This document shows positions 8,341 through 17,313 of a DNA stretch of 36,388 bases, piece after piece. A program made the translations under genes and the position numbers. Within the stretch, counting starts at the first letter, position 1. The number at the start of each line of letters is the position of its first letter. The DNA lies in NCBI GenBank assembly GCA_013042475.1, contig JABDQA010000024.1, forward strand, positions 1 to 36,388, given 5' to 3'. The DNA comes from Desulfofustis sp. Lineage in GTDB: Bacteria > Desulfobacterota > Desulfobulbia > Desulfobulbales > Desulfocapsaceae. Under the pieces are notes generated by a model, which searched no databases, was not told the DNA's origin, and saw only the letters and a program-made list of their open reading frames with translations.

Positions 8341-8856
8341 ATGCACCGGTTCCTATCAGTTTTGCCGTTTTTGATCTTTGCATTGATTCTCAGCGGCTGT
8401 ACCCACACCCTCAGAAACCAGAATCTGGGTCAGGGTATCAGAGAGCATCATGAGGTCACCGCGAAATATCGTAATCTGATCATCGATCCCAACTACCACT
8501 ACTACTACGCCGGACCCAAATCGAACCCCGACGCTGTAATGGGGCTCGATAAGGTCTTCACCGTGCAGAGTAAGTTCTGGCACCAGATTGACCTTGATAT
8601 GAACAAGGAACAGCTGGAATACTGGGTGAGATGGGGAGACCGGCAGAGTGTCGACGAAGGCTTTGCCGCCAGATACGGGGGAAGATATCAGGGAGCGTAT
8701 ATACTTGACCCGGAAGGGAAGGTTGTCGGTGACTGGTGGTCAAAAAAGGATTGGGGAATCTTTGAGTTTCCCGGCGACAACCTGATCATCCCTCATCCGC
8801 CCCGCTATATCGACCGGGGGACGCGTCTGAAAATCGACGGATACAAGATCAATTAG
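8341..8856 (+). CDS. Lipoprotein of unknown function
   Basis: The product is 171 residues. A signal peptide ends in the lipobox LILSGC, with lipidated C20, so the mature protein should be membrane-anchored. The mature part is rich in aromatic residues (PNYHYYYAGP, QLEYWVRWGD, GDWWSKKDWG) and has no enzyme motif I recognise. The start is firmly set by AGAGGAGG seven bases upstream of the ATG. The residue after the cysteine is Thr, so there is no Asp+2 inner-membrane retention signal by the E. coli rule; an outer-membrane location is possible. It precedes the glycosyltransferase at 8983 by 126 bp and may share its transcript. Confidence 0.82.
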   Translation: MHRFLSVLPFLIFALILSGCTHTLRNQNLGQGIREHHEVTAKYRNLIIDPNYHYYYAGPKSNPDAVMGLDKVFTVQSKFWHQIDLDMNKEQLEYWVRWGDRQSVDEGFAARYGGRYQGAYILDPEGKVVGDWWSKKDWGIFEFPGDNLIIPHPPRYIDRGTRLKIDGYKIN

Positions 8857-8982
8857 CAATGTGACCCGCGGTCCAGCAGGGTTGATCGTATTAAGAATAT
8901 GCGGTGCACGAAGGCAGCGATTTAATGCTCAGAAAAAAGACTAATTAACCTCTGGAATCTGCAGCATTTAAAGGCCACTATA

Positions 8983-10485
8983 GTGAACAACCTCATATTG
9001 GGCATCATTGCGCTTATTCTGGCTTCGGCAGGATATTGGTGGTCCTGGCGATTCCAGCAGAGAGACCACTACGGCAAAGCAATCGGATTGATGATTGTGA
9101 GCGCACTGTGCCTCTACCTCTACATATCCGCGGATTTCTTTCTCCATCATTGGGATGAGAGATACCATGCCCTGGTGGCCAAGAATCTCCTCTCCCATCC
9201 ACTGCTGCCGACACTCTATAACAATCCGGTTTTGCCTTACGACTTCAGGGACTGGCAGGCCAATCATATCTGGCTGCACAAACAACCGCTGGCCCTATGG
9301 GGCATCGCCGGGAGCATGGCGCTCTTTGGAGTGAATGAACTGGCGGTGCGGTTGCCCTCAATTGTGCTGGTCTCAATCGCTGTCTATTTAGTTTTCTCGG
9401 TCGGTAGCTACCTGTTCAATAAGAATACTGGATATCTGGCCGCCTTTTTCTTCTCGATCAATGGGCTTTTACTTTCTCTGGTGGGGGGGAGGAAGGCAAC
9501 CGACCATGTGGATGTGTTCTTCATGTTCTTTATCCTGCTCTCTGTCTATCTGAGCATTCAACACTGTAAGAAGGAACAATTCATCTATTCGGTGCTTGTG
9601 GGCATATCCATAGGCTTGGCTGTGTTATCCAAGTGGCTGCCCGCCCTGATCGTCATTCCGATTTTGCTGCTGCTGGCCTGGGACTCCGGAAAATTCAGCC
9701 TGAGAACCATTGTCGCTCGTTTTATTGTTATTATGATCACTCTGACCGTAGTATTTTTGCCCTGGCAGCTCTACATTTTCTCCGCATTTCCTCAGGAAGC
9801 CGCCTGGGAATCGAGTTATAATCTTCAACATTTGAGTGAAGGGCTCGAGGGACATTCGAGGTCGATCTTTTTTTATCTGAACAGAATTAGAATCAACTAC
9901 GGTGAAATTATCTATTTGCCATTGGGGTGGTTTATATGGCGATCACTCAAAAATCCCGGCGATAAAAAACAACTCGCAGTACTGGTCTGGTTTCTGGTTC
10001 CGTTTGTTTTTTTCTCAGTGGCTAGAACCAAAATGCAGGCCTATCTGTTCATCACAGCTCCCGCCCTGTTCTTCATGACAGCGGAGTTTTTTTATGCACT
10101 CGTCAGATTGAAAGACCAGTCCCGGTCTAAGTGGATTATCAATCTTGTACTGACCCTGCTTGTCATTTTACCCATCCGTTATGGGGTGGAACGGCTCACC
10201 GTTTTTGAGTTCAAGGAAAGAAATCCGCAATGGGTAATTGACCTGAGGGATTTGCAGAAAGAGAATTTTGATAATGGGGTGCTGTTTAATTACAACCGGC
10301 CGATCGAAGCGATGTTTTATACCGACCTGACGGTCTATCCCACAATCCCCAGCATTGACACGATTTCAGCCCTGCAAGAGCAAGGATACACCATCATAAT
10401 TAGAGACGATGGGAACGTCCCCGAACACGTGAGGGAGGTGGAACTTGTGGTTATAAAGAGATTAACTCAAGCCGTTGATGACTAA
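8983..10485 (+). CDS. ArnT/PMT-like (GT39-type) membrane glycosyltransferase
   Basis: The product is 500 residues with many membrane helices. The first periplasmic loop contains the acidic pair D58-E59 (HHWDERYHALVAKNLL) and the downstream HKQP (99-102), the arrangement seen in ArnT and other GT-C enzymes. These enzymes move sugars from polyprenyl-phosphate carriers onto lipid A, proteins or glycans on the periplasmic face. The acceptor and sugar are unknown. The start is a GTG at 8983 with AAGG upstream. It ends before a bidirectional terminator shared with the porin gene. Confidence 0.86.
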   Translation: MNNLILGIIALILASAGYWWSWRFQQRDHYGKAIGLMIVSALCLYLYISADFFLHHWDERYHALVAKNLLSHPLLPTLYNNPVLPYDFRDWQANHIWLHKQPLALWGIAGSMALFGVNELAVRLPSIVLVSIAVYLVFSVGSYLFNKNTGYLAAFFFSINGLLLSLVGGRKATDHVDVFFMFFILLSVYLSIQHCKKEQFIYSVLVGISIGLAVLSKWLPALIVIPILLLLAWDSGKFSLRTIVARFIVIMITLTVVFLPWQLYIFSAFPQEAAWESSYNLQHLSEGLEGHSRSIFFYLNRIRINYGEIIYLPLGWFIWRSLKNPGDKKQLAVLVWFLVPFVFFSVARTKMQAYLFITAPALFFMTAEFFYALVRLKDQSRSKWIINLVLTLLVILPIRYGVERLTVFEFKERNPQWVIDLRDLQKENFDNGVLFNYNRPIEAMFYTDLTVYPTIPSIDTISALQEQGYTIIIRDDGNVPEHVREVELVVIKRLTQAVDD

Positions 10486-10593
10486 TTGATCAGATAACGA
10501 CATTGCCAAAGAAAAAAAAGGAGGGAAATAATAGGAGCTGCTGGAGAAGAGTCTAACATTCTCCTCATAAGCATTCAAAACTGAAGGAAAAGA

Positions 10594-10625
10594 AAAAGGC
10601 CGACCCTCGAAAGGGCCGGCCTTTT
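10594..10625. terminator. Bidirectional intrinsic terminator between convergent genes
   Basis: Arms AAAAGGCCG (10594-10602) and CGGCCTTTT (10617-10625) pair perfectly. After one mismatch the inner CCCT/AGGG pairs extend the stem around a CGAA loop. T-runs occur on the 3' side in both directions. It serves the glycosyltransferase (plus) and the porin (minus, stop at 10657). Confidence 0.85.
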
Positions 10626-10656
10626 GTGTTTTCACGCAGTTCTAATTATTCAACAA

Positions 10657-11820
10657 TTAGAAGCTCACGTTGAAGGTCAGACCCGCACCAAACGGAGATT
10701 CTTCACCAAGTACTTCTGGTCTATCATTACTCCATGCAAGATAACCAACATCCAGGTCTACACTTGCTCCGTCGCTGATCGCATAAATAGCGGAACCAGA
10801 AATCTCAACAGCACTGCCGGAGATATCATAGTCAAAATATGCCAGGTTTGCTTTCAAAGTCAGAGCCTCGGATACTGCGAAGGATACCGGCGCGCCGATC
10901 CACCAGGTGTCCTCACCAAAACCGAGAGTGACATCGTCTACGGTAATGGACTCACCACCACCCAGCATGATGAAACCGAAGTCGCCGTCAAGCTCGATGC
11001 CGTCATTGGCGAAACCGACGTTCAAGCCGGCAGTGGTAGCACCAAACGCCATGTCGCCGGAAACAAATGCAGCCCAACCGGTGTCGCCTTCACCCCTGTC
11101 GTCAAACGCGACAGCAGCTTTGACGCCAACAGGACCGGCGGGACCAAACAGCTCGAGTCCACCATAGGCGCCGTCGCCGTCACGGCCGTCGGTCAGAACC
11201 TGGTCATCCACGTAGTAGGTACCAAACCTGGTTCCCCAGTCGCCGGCGAACTTGCCGTCGACCCAGATCGACAATTCGCTCTCGTCATTGTCATCTACCA
11301 AGTCGCCGTTGACAGCAGCTTCGTAATTGATATAGTAGCCCAGCTGGAGCGACCACATATCATTGGGATTGATGAAAAAGGTCAGACCATCAGCGGTTCT
11401 ATCATGAATAAAGAACTTGGTGGTTTCAATACCGCGAATCGGCTGACGGCCAGCCTCGAGCAGGGTCATACCCATCGGCACACCGATGTAGGCCTTGTCT
11501 TTGACGACCACGTTGTTGGTACCGCTGTTGCCGCCGTCCCAGGTACCGTCACCGATGCCGATACGGCCAATCGCATAGGCACCGCCCGCTGCCTCTCCGC
11601 GGAACTGAACACGAACACGGGAGGTTACTTTGTTGTCTTTTTCTCTGTCACGGCTAATCGCTCCAGTTTCCTCATCTACGCTTGTTTCACCCAAGTCGTA
11701 GTTCTGTTGAAAAAGGAAACGAGCACGAGCGTCACCGCCCATAGATACGGCCCCTAATGCCGTACCCGCCATGGCACCGACCAGCATCAGGCCGGCTGCT
11801 GCAGCAATTACTTTTTTCAT
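10657..11820 (-). CDS. Outer-membrane porin-like beta-barrel protein
   Basis: The product is 387 residues with a clear signal peptide (MKK start, hydrophobic core, cleavage near residue 23 after ALG-A). The mature part has alternating hydrophobic/polar strands, many Gly and Asp residues in loops, and a terminal FNVSF whose last Phe is the classic outer-membrane assembly signal. It probably forms a general or anion/solute porin, but I cannot place it in a named subfamily. The ribosome site AGGAGAG is strong, the promoter is near consensus and the terminator is strong, all as expected of an abundant protein. A long antisense reading frame opposite it is a codon-bias artefact. Confidence 0.87.
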   Translation of the reverse strand: MKKVIAAAAGLMLVGAMAGTALGAVSMGGDARARFLFQQNYDLGETSVDEETGAISRDREKDNKVTSRVRVQFRGEAAGGAYAIGRIGIGDGTWDGGNSGTNNVVVKDKAYIGVPMGMTLLEAGRQPIRGIETTKFFIHDRTADGLTFFINPNDMWSLQLGYYINYEAAVNGDLVDDNDESELSIWVDGKFAGDWGTRFGTYYVDDQVLTDGRDGDGAYGGLELFGPAGPVGVKAAVAFDDRGEGDTGWAAFVSGDMAFGATTAGLNVGFANDGIELDGDFGFIMLGGGESITVDDVTLGFGEDTWWIGAPVSFAVSEALTLKANLAYFDYDISGSAVEISGSAIYAISDGASVDLDVGYLAWSNDRPEVLGEESPFGAGLTFNVSF

Positions 11821-11844
11821 ATTATCTCTCCTAGGTTTTGTTAA

Positions 11845-11859
11845 CCCCGGTTATCGGGG
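11845..11859 (-). other. Hairpin in the porin mRNA leader
   Basis: CCCCG and CGGGG arms surround a 5-nt loop, about 12 nt upstream of the porin Shine-Dalgarno. It lies inside the predicted 5' leader of about 113 nt. It may stabilise the mRNA or be a regulatory site; nothing in the sequence distinguishes these. Confidence 0.4.
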
Positions 11860-11940
11860 CCTGCAGGTTGAATTTATTATACGGTGCACTTTACCTTGCA
11901 TCAGCAAAACGCACGGCATAACTGCCAACTCATTATCGAT

Positions 11941-11969
11941 CTTATAAACCCCAGGAAAAGGCATGTCAA
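11941..11969 (-). promoter_or_regulatory. Strong predicted sigma-70-type promoter of the porin gene
   Basis: On the minus strand a perfect TTGACA (11969-11964) is followed after exactly 17 bp by TATAAG (11946-11941). The predicted start is near 11934, giving a leader of about 113 nt. An A/T-rich stretch just upstream (11970-12001) could act as an UP element. Confidence 0.75.
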
Positions 11970-12052
11970 GTTTTTTTTACTAAAAGTTTAAAAAATTATA
12001 CTGCCCGGTTGCCTTCTTATCCCACTAATCTTGTGTACATTTATACACCCCC

Positions 12053-13789
12053 TCAGGGACTGGCCGGCTTTTCGGCAACTTTTGTTACCACCATTTCGTA
12101 GGCAAGCAGCTTGCTCACCCGCTGCGGCAAAATTTTGTCTATTATTGAGGAAGCGGGTATCTGGGCCACATAGAGGCGATTGGTGATTCTGCCCCGGGTG
12201 TCGATTTCGTCAGCACTATCGTCGAAAAAATAATCAGCCACATAACCGCTGATCTGGCTTGTCCGCCAGAATTCCACAAGCCCCTGACCATACCAGCCCA
12301 GGCAGGCTACCGCCCCGCCGTCATAGGTACGGGTGTTTTTCAGATATTTGGATATACTTACTTCATTTGTGCTGAGCACCACCTCGGGAAGTCCGTTGCC
12401 GGTGATATCTTTGACGTCAAGGCGCCCCGGGATGAAGATCAACCGCCGGTTGTCCTGCTGCGATTGGGACAATCCCGAGCTATCCACGCTGTCTGTTTTC
12501 TGCCAGTGGGGGCCGAAATATCTTTTGCTCCCCCCGTAATTCGCACTGCTGACCCATATGAGATTGAGCGCCGAATCATAGACCAGCAGTTTCTGGTCTT
12601 TATCGATCACCACCGTTTCTGCCAGACCATCGCCGTCAAGGTCCGCGTGGATAAAATCGAACAGATTGGTGCCCTCCGGCAGCAGCATCTTGTTGCCCTT
12701 CTTGAGCCGACCGGTGTCGGGATTCCTGGAAAGCTCAAAAACCCCCGGGCTCAAGAAATCCTGATCCTGGCGAAAGCTGGTCTGCTGACCGATGAGTACC
12801 TCTCCTTTGCCGGGTATCCGCAACGGTCTGATATACCAACGCAATCCCTGGCTCACCGACTGCAGTGATTTGCTGCCGTTCCAGCCCAGTATGGCCGAAG
12901 AGGCATATCTGCCTTCATTGGCTGAGATGTAGAGCTCCTTGGTTCCATCGCTATCGAGGTCCCCTATGTTAAGCGCATGAATCTTCATGGCGGGAGAGAA
13001 ATCGTAGGAGGCGACCAGCTGAAAGTTCAGATCATCATAGGTGAATATTCTAATCTTGCTCCTCGAAGATACGATCAGGTCTTTTCTCCCATCATTGTTG
13101 AGATCGCCAGCCACAAGCGCTTCCACTTGCATGGGCAGCACCCCGCTCTTGCGCACACCTCGCGACTCGAAACTGGCTCCCCCCTGGTCCCCGGCAATGA
13201 TAGACGCACCGCCGTAAATTCCCCGTTTGTAATCACGCTCGGGATGGGGAGTGGCGAAGCCACTCAATGCTTCGTCATCTTTCTTTTCGATGCGGGCAAG
13301 ATTGTCCTCACTGTCCAATTCGGAAACTGTTTTATAGATATCTTCAGCCAGAGAACTCACCGCTGCCATAATCTGGTCCTGGTTGTCGATTTTTTCGGTA
13401 AAGGATATGGCTCTGCCGCCCTGTAGCGGTATCAGGCTGAGATTTAACTGCATGCCTCCCTTGAGCGAATACATGGAGGGCTCCACCAGCCATTGGCCAC
13501 GGAGCTTCGCTGCCGCTTCGCCTAGATCGCCTGCCTGCTGCTCCTGCTGAAGCGCTTTGATTCTCTCATCATCGAGGGTAATGGCCAGGATCTTGAGGTC
13601 CTGGTAGCGGGACAGCCGAGCCAGCAGCATCTGATCGATTGACCTGTTCAAAAAGGCGTACTCCCCTTCCTCGCTCACCTCAAAAGGAAGGACGCTGATG
13701 ACCAGCTCCTGTTCCTGATCGGCGGAAAAGACCTGATGGGGTTGTAATAGAAACAACAGACTGAGAATGATCCTGGGTATTACACGCAT
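12053..13789 (-). CDS. Secreted FG-GAP/VCBS repeat protein with TolB-N-like N-terminal domain
   Basis: The product is 578 residues with a signal peptide (about 1-23). Residues about 28-155 (VISVLPFEVSEEG...SIDQMLLARLSRY) resemble the N-terminal fold shared by TolB and related proteins that begin with VLPF. The rest is a probable beta-propeller with calcium-loop-like blades: DLNNDG (229-234), DLDSDG (277-282), DLDGDG (383-388) and DITGNG (461-466). Such FG-GAP propellers bind partners or carbohydrates; no catalytic motif is visible. The ATG at 13789 has AGGTGA five bases upstream. It lies upstream of the porin but has its own leader, so it is probably a separate transcript. Confidence 0.85.
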   Translation of the reverse strand: MRVIPRIILSLLFLLQPHQVFSADQEQELVISVLPFEVSEEGEYAFLNRSIDQMLLARLSRYQDLKILAITLDDERIKALQQEQQAGDLGEAAAKLRGQWLVEPSMYSLKGGMQLNLSLIPLQGGRAISFTEKIDNQDQIMAAVSSLAEDIYKTVSELDSEDNLARIEKKDDEALSGFATPHPERDYKRGIYGGASIIAGDQGGASFESRGVRKSGVLPMQVEALVAGDLNNDGRKDLIVSSRSKIRIFTYDDLNFQLVASYDFSPAMKIHALNIGDLDSDGTKELYISANEGRYASSAILGWNGSKSLQSVSQGLRWYIRPLRIPGKGEVLIGQQTSFRQDQDFLSPGVFELSRNPDTGRLKKGNKMLLPEGTNLFDFIHADLDGDGLAETVVIDKDQKLLVYDSALNLIWVSSANYGGSKRYFGPHWQKTDSVDSSGLSQSQQDNRRLIFIPGRLDVKDITGNGLPEVVLSTNEVSISKYLKNTRTYDGGAVACLGWYGQGLVEFWRTSQISGYVADYFFDDSADEIDTRGRITNRLYVAQIPASSIIDKILPQRVSKLLAYEMVVTKVAEKPASP

Positions 13790-13815
13790 ACAATCACCTG
13801 GTAGAAAACTTCAGT

Positions 13816-13829
13816 GGGGAATATTCCCC
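13816..13829. repeat. Perfect 14-bp palindrome in the leader of the FG-GAP gene
   Basis: GGGGAATATTCCCC is self-complementary and is followed on the plus strand by six T. It lies 27 bp upstream of the FG-GAP start codon and downstream of its candidate promoter. It could be an operator for a dimeric regulator. It could also be a short terminator for plus-strand transcripts, but no plus-strand gene ends here. Confidence 0.45.
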
Positions 13830-13854
13830 TTTTTTAACGGTAATAGGTCAGCTA

Positions 13855-13883
13855 GTATTAAAACATCTCAGGTGCTCCCGCAA
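13855..13883 (-). promoter_or_regulatory. Possible promoter of the FG-GAP gene
   Basis: On the minus strand TTGCGG (13883-13878) is spaced 17 bp from TAATAC (13860-13855). The match is moderate. It would place the 14-bp palindrome at 13816-13829 within the first 35 nt or so of the transcript. Confidence 0.35.
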
Positions 13884-13935
13884 GAATTGGTGTCTCTCAG
13901 GGAGTTCTTTGGACAATAAAAAGGACAATATTCGC

Positions 13936-14005
13936 TTGACTTTTCACCCATAACAGCACACTATAAGGGTAGGTATAAATTTTTGTACTTGCTCGCTAAA
14001 GCGAG
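13936..14005 (+). promoter_or_regulatory. Weak promoter candidate and leader hairpin before the small beta-barrel gene
   Basis: TTGACT (13936-13941) lies upstream of TATAAG (13962-13967), but the 20-bp spacing is too long for a standard promoter. The real -10 may be a poorer hexamer nearby. A small stem, CTCGC/GCGAG around TAAA (13992-14005), follows in the presumed leader. Confidence 0.22.
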
Positions 14006-14049
14006 TGCTCAAGAACAACCATTTGTAATTGTTAACAATAGTTTCCATC

Positions 14050-14604
14050 ATGAAACATAATCGATTCCACCTGCCGATCATCGCCCTAGCAGCTACTCTT
14101 TATTTTACAGGGGTGGTTTCTGTTCAGGCCGATGGAATCGATAAATCCGAATACAAGATTACCGGCTACACCTTTGACAAAGACGCCGTTTCCGAATCGG
14201 AAAGCGGACTGCTGTTTGAGACTTCACGCTTCAGGCCGCTGATGATAACCAGCTCCACCTCGGACGTCTTCGGTGATGATCCCTTTGGTACATCCTTCAG
14301 TGCTCAGACCACCGGTTCTGCACCCCATGGGTGGGCTATCGCAGCTGAGTATCTGCCCACACCAAACCTCGCTTTTCATGGTGCCATAGGAATTACCAGC
14401 GCAGCCTGGGACGCAAAATCAGAAAACGAATTGCAGTCAAGCTGGGAAGCTAATATCGGCGTGGTCTACAATTTCTTTAATTCACTGGCCTACGAAGTAC
14501 ATTTCGGTTATATGGATACCGGTGATCTCTTTCAGGAAGTTGACACCTACTCCGAGGTCGAATCGATTCTGATGATCAGCAATCAACTCACTCTTAGTTT
14601 TTAA
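14050..14604 (+). CDS. Small outer-membrane beta-barrel-like protein
   Basis: The product is 184 residues with a signal peptide (about 1-28, ending VSVQA-DG). The mature part has amphipathic strands with Gly/aromatic patterns (SSWEANIGVVYNFF, AYEVHFGYMDTGDLF) and ends ILMISNQLTLSF, with the terminal Phe typical of outer-membrane proteins. The size suggests an 8-stranded barrel. The function is unknown. An in-frame TTG at 14029 would add 7 residues, but the ATG at 14050 begins the basic region of the signal peptide. No good Shine-Dalgarno is visible for either start. Confidence 0.72.
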   Translation: MKHNRFHLPIIALAATLYFTGVVSVQADGIDKSEYKITGYTFDKDAVSESESGLLFETSRFRPLMITSSTSDVFGDDPFGTSFSAQTTGSAPHGWAIAAEYLPTPNLAFHGAIGITSAAWDAKSENELQSSWEANIGVVYNFFNSLAYEVHFGYMDTGDLFQEVDTYSEVESILMISNQLTLSF

Positions 14605-14635
14605 ACTTTAATCAGCAGCACACCCACACCATTGC

Positions 14636-14672
14636 AAAAGCCCTGCGGTCAGTTTGCCGCGGGGCTTTTTTT
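14636..14672 (+). terminator. Strong intrinsic terminator after the small beta-barrel gene
   Basis: AAAAGCCC...GGGCTTTT arms with inner GCGG/CCGC pairs form a G/C-rich stem followed by seven T. It starts 31 bp after the stop at 14604 and isolates this gene from the glycan cluster downstream. Confidence 0.88.
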
Positions 14673-14685
14673 ATCTCCGCCAACC

Positions 14686-14714
14686 TTGACTTTGTCGTAG
14701 CCGTGGCGTAATAA
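14686..14714 (+). promoter_or_regulatory. Predicted sigma-70-type promoter of the glycan cluster
   Basis: TTGACT (14686-14691) and TAATAA (14709-14714) are separated by exactly 17 bp, directly after the preceding terminator. The predicted start near 14721 leaves a leader of about 40 nt before the GTG at 14762. Confidence 0.6.
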
Positions 14715-14761
14715 TTGCGAATTAAGCCGGTGAAAAAACACGACAATCCCGATACCGCAGA

Positions 14762-16006
14762 GTGAGCTCCTTGACCCAGCCTTATAATATATTGATGTAT
14801 TCCCATGACACTTACGGCCTGGGCCATATTCGCCGGACCATGGCAATCGCCAACCATCTCAGGGGAACCAACACCAATATCCTGATCCTTACCGGATCGC
14901 CACTCGCCGGCCGTTTCGCCCTGCCAAGTCAGGTCGACTTCGTCAGGATTCCCGGGATGATCAAAAAAACCAACGATGAATACCGCTCGCTGTCCATCAA
15001 GATCGAAGATCAGCAGGCGCTTTCCATCAGGACCAACATCATCCTGGCTACCGCCCAGACCTTTAAACCTGATCTTTTTATCGTCGACAAGGAACCGCTT
15101 GGCCTCAAGCGCGAGGTGCTGCCCACGCTTGAATGGTTCAAGCAAACCACTTTTCGGACCAGGACCATACTCGGCTTGCGCGATATTCTGGATGACCCCT
15201 CAGTAATCGTCACCGACTGGCAAGAGCGGGATATCTACAGCTACCTAGAGCTTCTCTACGACGAGATCTGGGTGTACGGCAACCAGCAGGTGTACGATCC
15301 CGTGTCACTCTATAGATTTCCCGAGGGTATCAAGGACCGGGTCGTCTTCACCGGTTACATTCCCCGGATAAAGAAACATGGCAACGTCCGAAAGAAAATA
15401 CGCCGCCGCTACCGCATCATGCCCAACGACACCTTTCTGCTGGTCACCACGGGCGGCGGTGGCGACGGTTATGACGTACTGGATAAGTTCGTCGACATGC
15501 ATGACTACTTTCCGACGACTCTGCCCTTTAAAAGTCTGATCATCACCGGACCCTTCATGCCCAAGAGGAAACGCGAAGAGATAAAGAAACGGGGCAAGGT
15601 TTACGGGATCAAGACCCTGCCGTTCCACAGCCGACTGGAAGAACTGATGCAGGCTGCCGATCTGGTTATCTCAATGGGGGGGTACAACACTATCTGCGAA
15701 ATCCTCACCCAGCAGACCCCTGCACTTATCATTCCCCGGGAAACACCACGTAAGGAGCAGCTTATCAGGGCCCAGTGCCTCAAAAGCGAAGGACTGATCG
15801 ATTATCTCGGCTGGCATGAGATTAGCCCGCAGAAACTGCGCGAAAAGATCTTCTCAATTCTGGACAGGAGGCAAGGTTACTCTGGTTCCATGGCACACTT
15901 CGAATTAACGGGCATCAACACCATGCTCGAACGCCTCGCCCAGTTCCGACAGCCGAACAGCACCAGTGCCGCAGCCCCACCCGAACCCGCAGCAGTTCAG
16001 CCATGA
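14762..16006 (+). CDS. MurG/GT28-like glycosyltransferase (COG4671-type)
   Basis: The product is 414 residues with a GT-B fold. The N-terminal Rossmann region carries the Gly-rich loop HDTYGLGHIRRT (15-26). The C-terminal half carries TTGGGGDGYDV and the nucleotide-sugar-binding signature SMGGYNT (304-310), followed by the P-x-L-I-I-P-R segment. This is typical of predicted UDP-sugar transferases related to MurG. Donor and acceptor are unknown. The start is a GTG immediately before the first beta strand, with a weak ribosome site. The stop overlaps the next gene as ATGA. The tail is low-complexity Ala/Pro. It is a paralogue of the gene at 17986. Confidence 0.84.
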   Translation: MSSLTQPYNILMYSHDTYGLGHIRRTMAIANHLRGTNTNILILTGSPLAGRFALPSQVDFVRIPGMIKKTNDEYRSLSIKIEDQQALSIRTNIILATAQTFKPDLFIVDKEPLGLKREVLPTLEWFKQTTFRTRTILGLRDILDDPSVIVTDWQERDIYSYLELLYDEIWVYGNQQVYDPVSLYRFPEGIKDRVVFTGYIPRIKKHGNVRKKIRRRYRIMPNDTFLLVTTGGGGDGYDVLDKFVDMHDYFPTTLPFKSLIITGPFMPKRKREEIKKRGKVYGIKTLPFHSRLEELMQAADLVISMGGYNTICEILTQQTPALIIPRETPRKEQLIRAQCLKSEGLIDYLGWHEISPQKLREKIFSILDRRQGYSGSMAHFELTGINTMLERLAQFRQPNSTSAAAPPEPAAVQP

Positions 16007-17274
16007 GCGGCAGCCAGCCGACACTTGCTTATATTCTCAAGGGCTACCCGAGGATTTCAGAGACCTTCATTTCCAATGAAATCCTGCTTTTGGAGAACCT
16101 CGGATTCACCATACGTCTCTTTCCCATGCGCAAGGGAAGAGAGGATTTTTGTCACGAGTCGGTCAAGCAGATAAAGGCCCGGGTCGACTACCTGCCCACC
16201 GAGCTGCTCATCGAGCTGCCCAGACTTATCGGTCCGAATATCTTCTGCGCCGTCAAACAAACCAAGCGCTACCGTCGCGCCCTGGCAACAGCCTCAAGAC
16301 GGTTTCGCAGAACGAGGCGGCAGGCGACCTTCAAACATCTTTTTCAGGCCGGCTACATGACCGAGAAATTCCTGTGCAAAGACCCTTCTATCTGTCATCT
16401 GCATGGGCACTTTGCCCATTCGCCAACTTCGGTGACCATGTTCGCCGCCATTCTCTCGGGCCTCAGCTTCAGCTTCACCGCCCACGCCAAGGATATATAC
16501 ACCTCCCACCCGGAACAATTGAGAGAAAAACTGGAACAGGCTGTCTTTGTGGCAACCTGTACCAGGCAGAACAAGGCCTATCTGGACGATCTTAAAACAG
16601 GTGTCGGTGCCCGGATTCACTGCATCTATCACGGCATCGACCTCGATCTCTTTCAAAACGACGACCACAGGGCGGCGATCTCCCCGCCTTACCGACTGCT
16701 TACAGTCGCCAGGATTATTGAGAAAAAGGGATTGCCGACAGTCTACCAGGCGTTACGGAGACTGGTTGACAAAGGAATCGATTTCGAGCACACCCTGATT
16801 GGCGATGGCGACGACCGCGAATCTGTTCTTCGTCTCATTGAAGAATTAGGGTTGAGTAGCCACTGCCGGTGGCTCGGCACCAAGCCCCATGATGAGGTGC
16901 TCGACCAGTTCCGGTGCAGCGATCTTTTCATTCTAGGCAGCAAGATTGCCGCTGACGGTGACCGGGACGGAATCCCCAATGTTTTGGTGGAATCACTGGC
17001 CATGGGGATTCCGGCGGTGGCGACAAACGTTTCCTCAATTCCCGAAATCGTCATCGATAAAGAAACCGGTCTTACGGTTGAGCAGGAAGACAGCGAGGCG
17101 CTGTCCGAAGCTCTTCTCCAGCTGTTGACAGATCAGCAACTTCGGCAAAGAGTTATTAACAAGGGCAAGGCTTTAGTGAGCGAGCATTTCGACAATAGCC
17201 GATTAATCGTCGATCTTGCCCGGCTATTCGTCGATGCCGACCCAAGATTCGAGAACGGCGTAAGCATGCCCTGA
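16003..17274 (+). CDS. GT4-family glycosyltransferase
   Basis: The product is 423 residues with a GT-B fold. The acceptor half contains HLHGHFAHSPTSVTMFAA and FTAHAKDIY, typical of exopolysaccharide GT4 enzymes of the colanic-acid type. The donor half contains LLTVARIIEKKG and the region equivalent to E-x7-E, here D322 to E330 (DGIPNVLVE), then SLAMGIPAVAT and ETGL. It probably adds a sugar to a lipid-linked glycan on the cytoplasmic face. Its ATG overlaps the upstream stop by 4 bp, so translation is coupled. Confidence 0.9.
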   Translation: MSGSQPTLAYILKGYPRISETFISNEILLLENLGFTIRLFPMRKGREDFCHESVKQIKARVDYLPTELLIELPRLIGPNIFCAVKQTKRYRRALATASRRFRRTRRQATFKHLFQAGYMTEKFLCKDPSICHLHGHFAHSPTSVTMFAAILSGLSFSFTAHAKDIYTSHPEQLREKLEQAVFVATCTRQNKAYLDDLKTGVGARIHCIYHGIDLDLFQNDDHRAAISPPYRLLTVARIIEKKGLPTVYQALRRLVDKGIDFEHTLIGDGDDRESVLRLIEELGLSSHCRWLGTKPHDEVLDQFRCSDLFILGSKIAADGDRDGIPNVLVESLAMGIPAVATNVSSIPEIVIDKETGLTVEQEDSEALSEALLQLLTDQQLRQRVINKGKALVSEHFDNSRLIVDLARLFVDADPRFENGVSMP

Positions 17275-17313
17275 AGTGCCAGAAAGACGTTGCAACCAAG
17301 CTCATTAGAACTG

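Noticed and set aside
8128-8346. Minus-strand frame of 72 codons upstream of the lipoprotein gene
   Set aside because: It covers the lipoprotein promoter region and start codon, is Cys-rich without pattern and has no ribosome site.
10624-11757. Long plus-strand reading frame of 377 codons opposite the porin gene
   Set aside because: It has no signal, domain or ribosome site, and overlaps the terminator. The minus-strand porin has a signal peptide, promoter and terminal Phe, so the plus frame is a codon-bias shadow.
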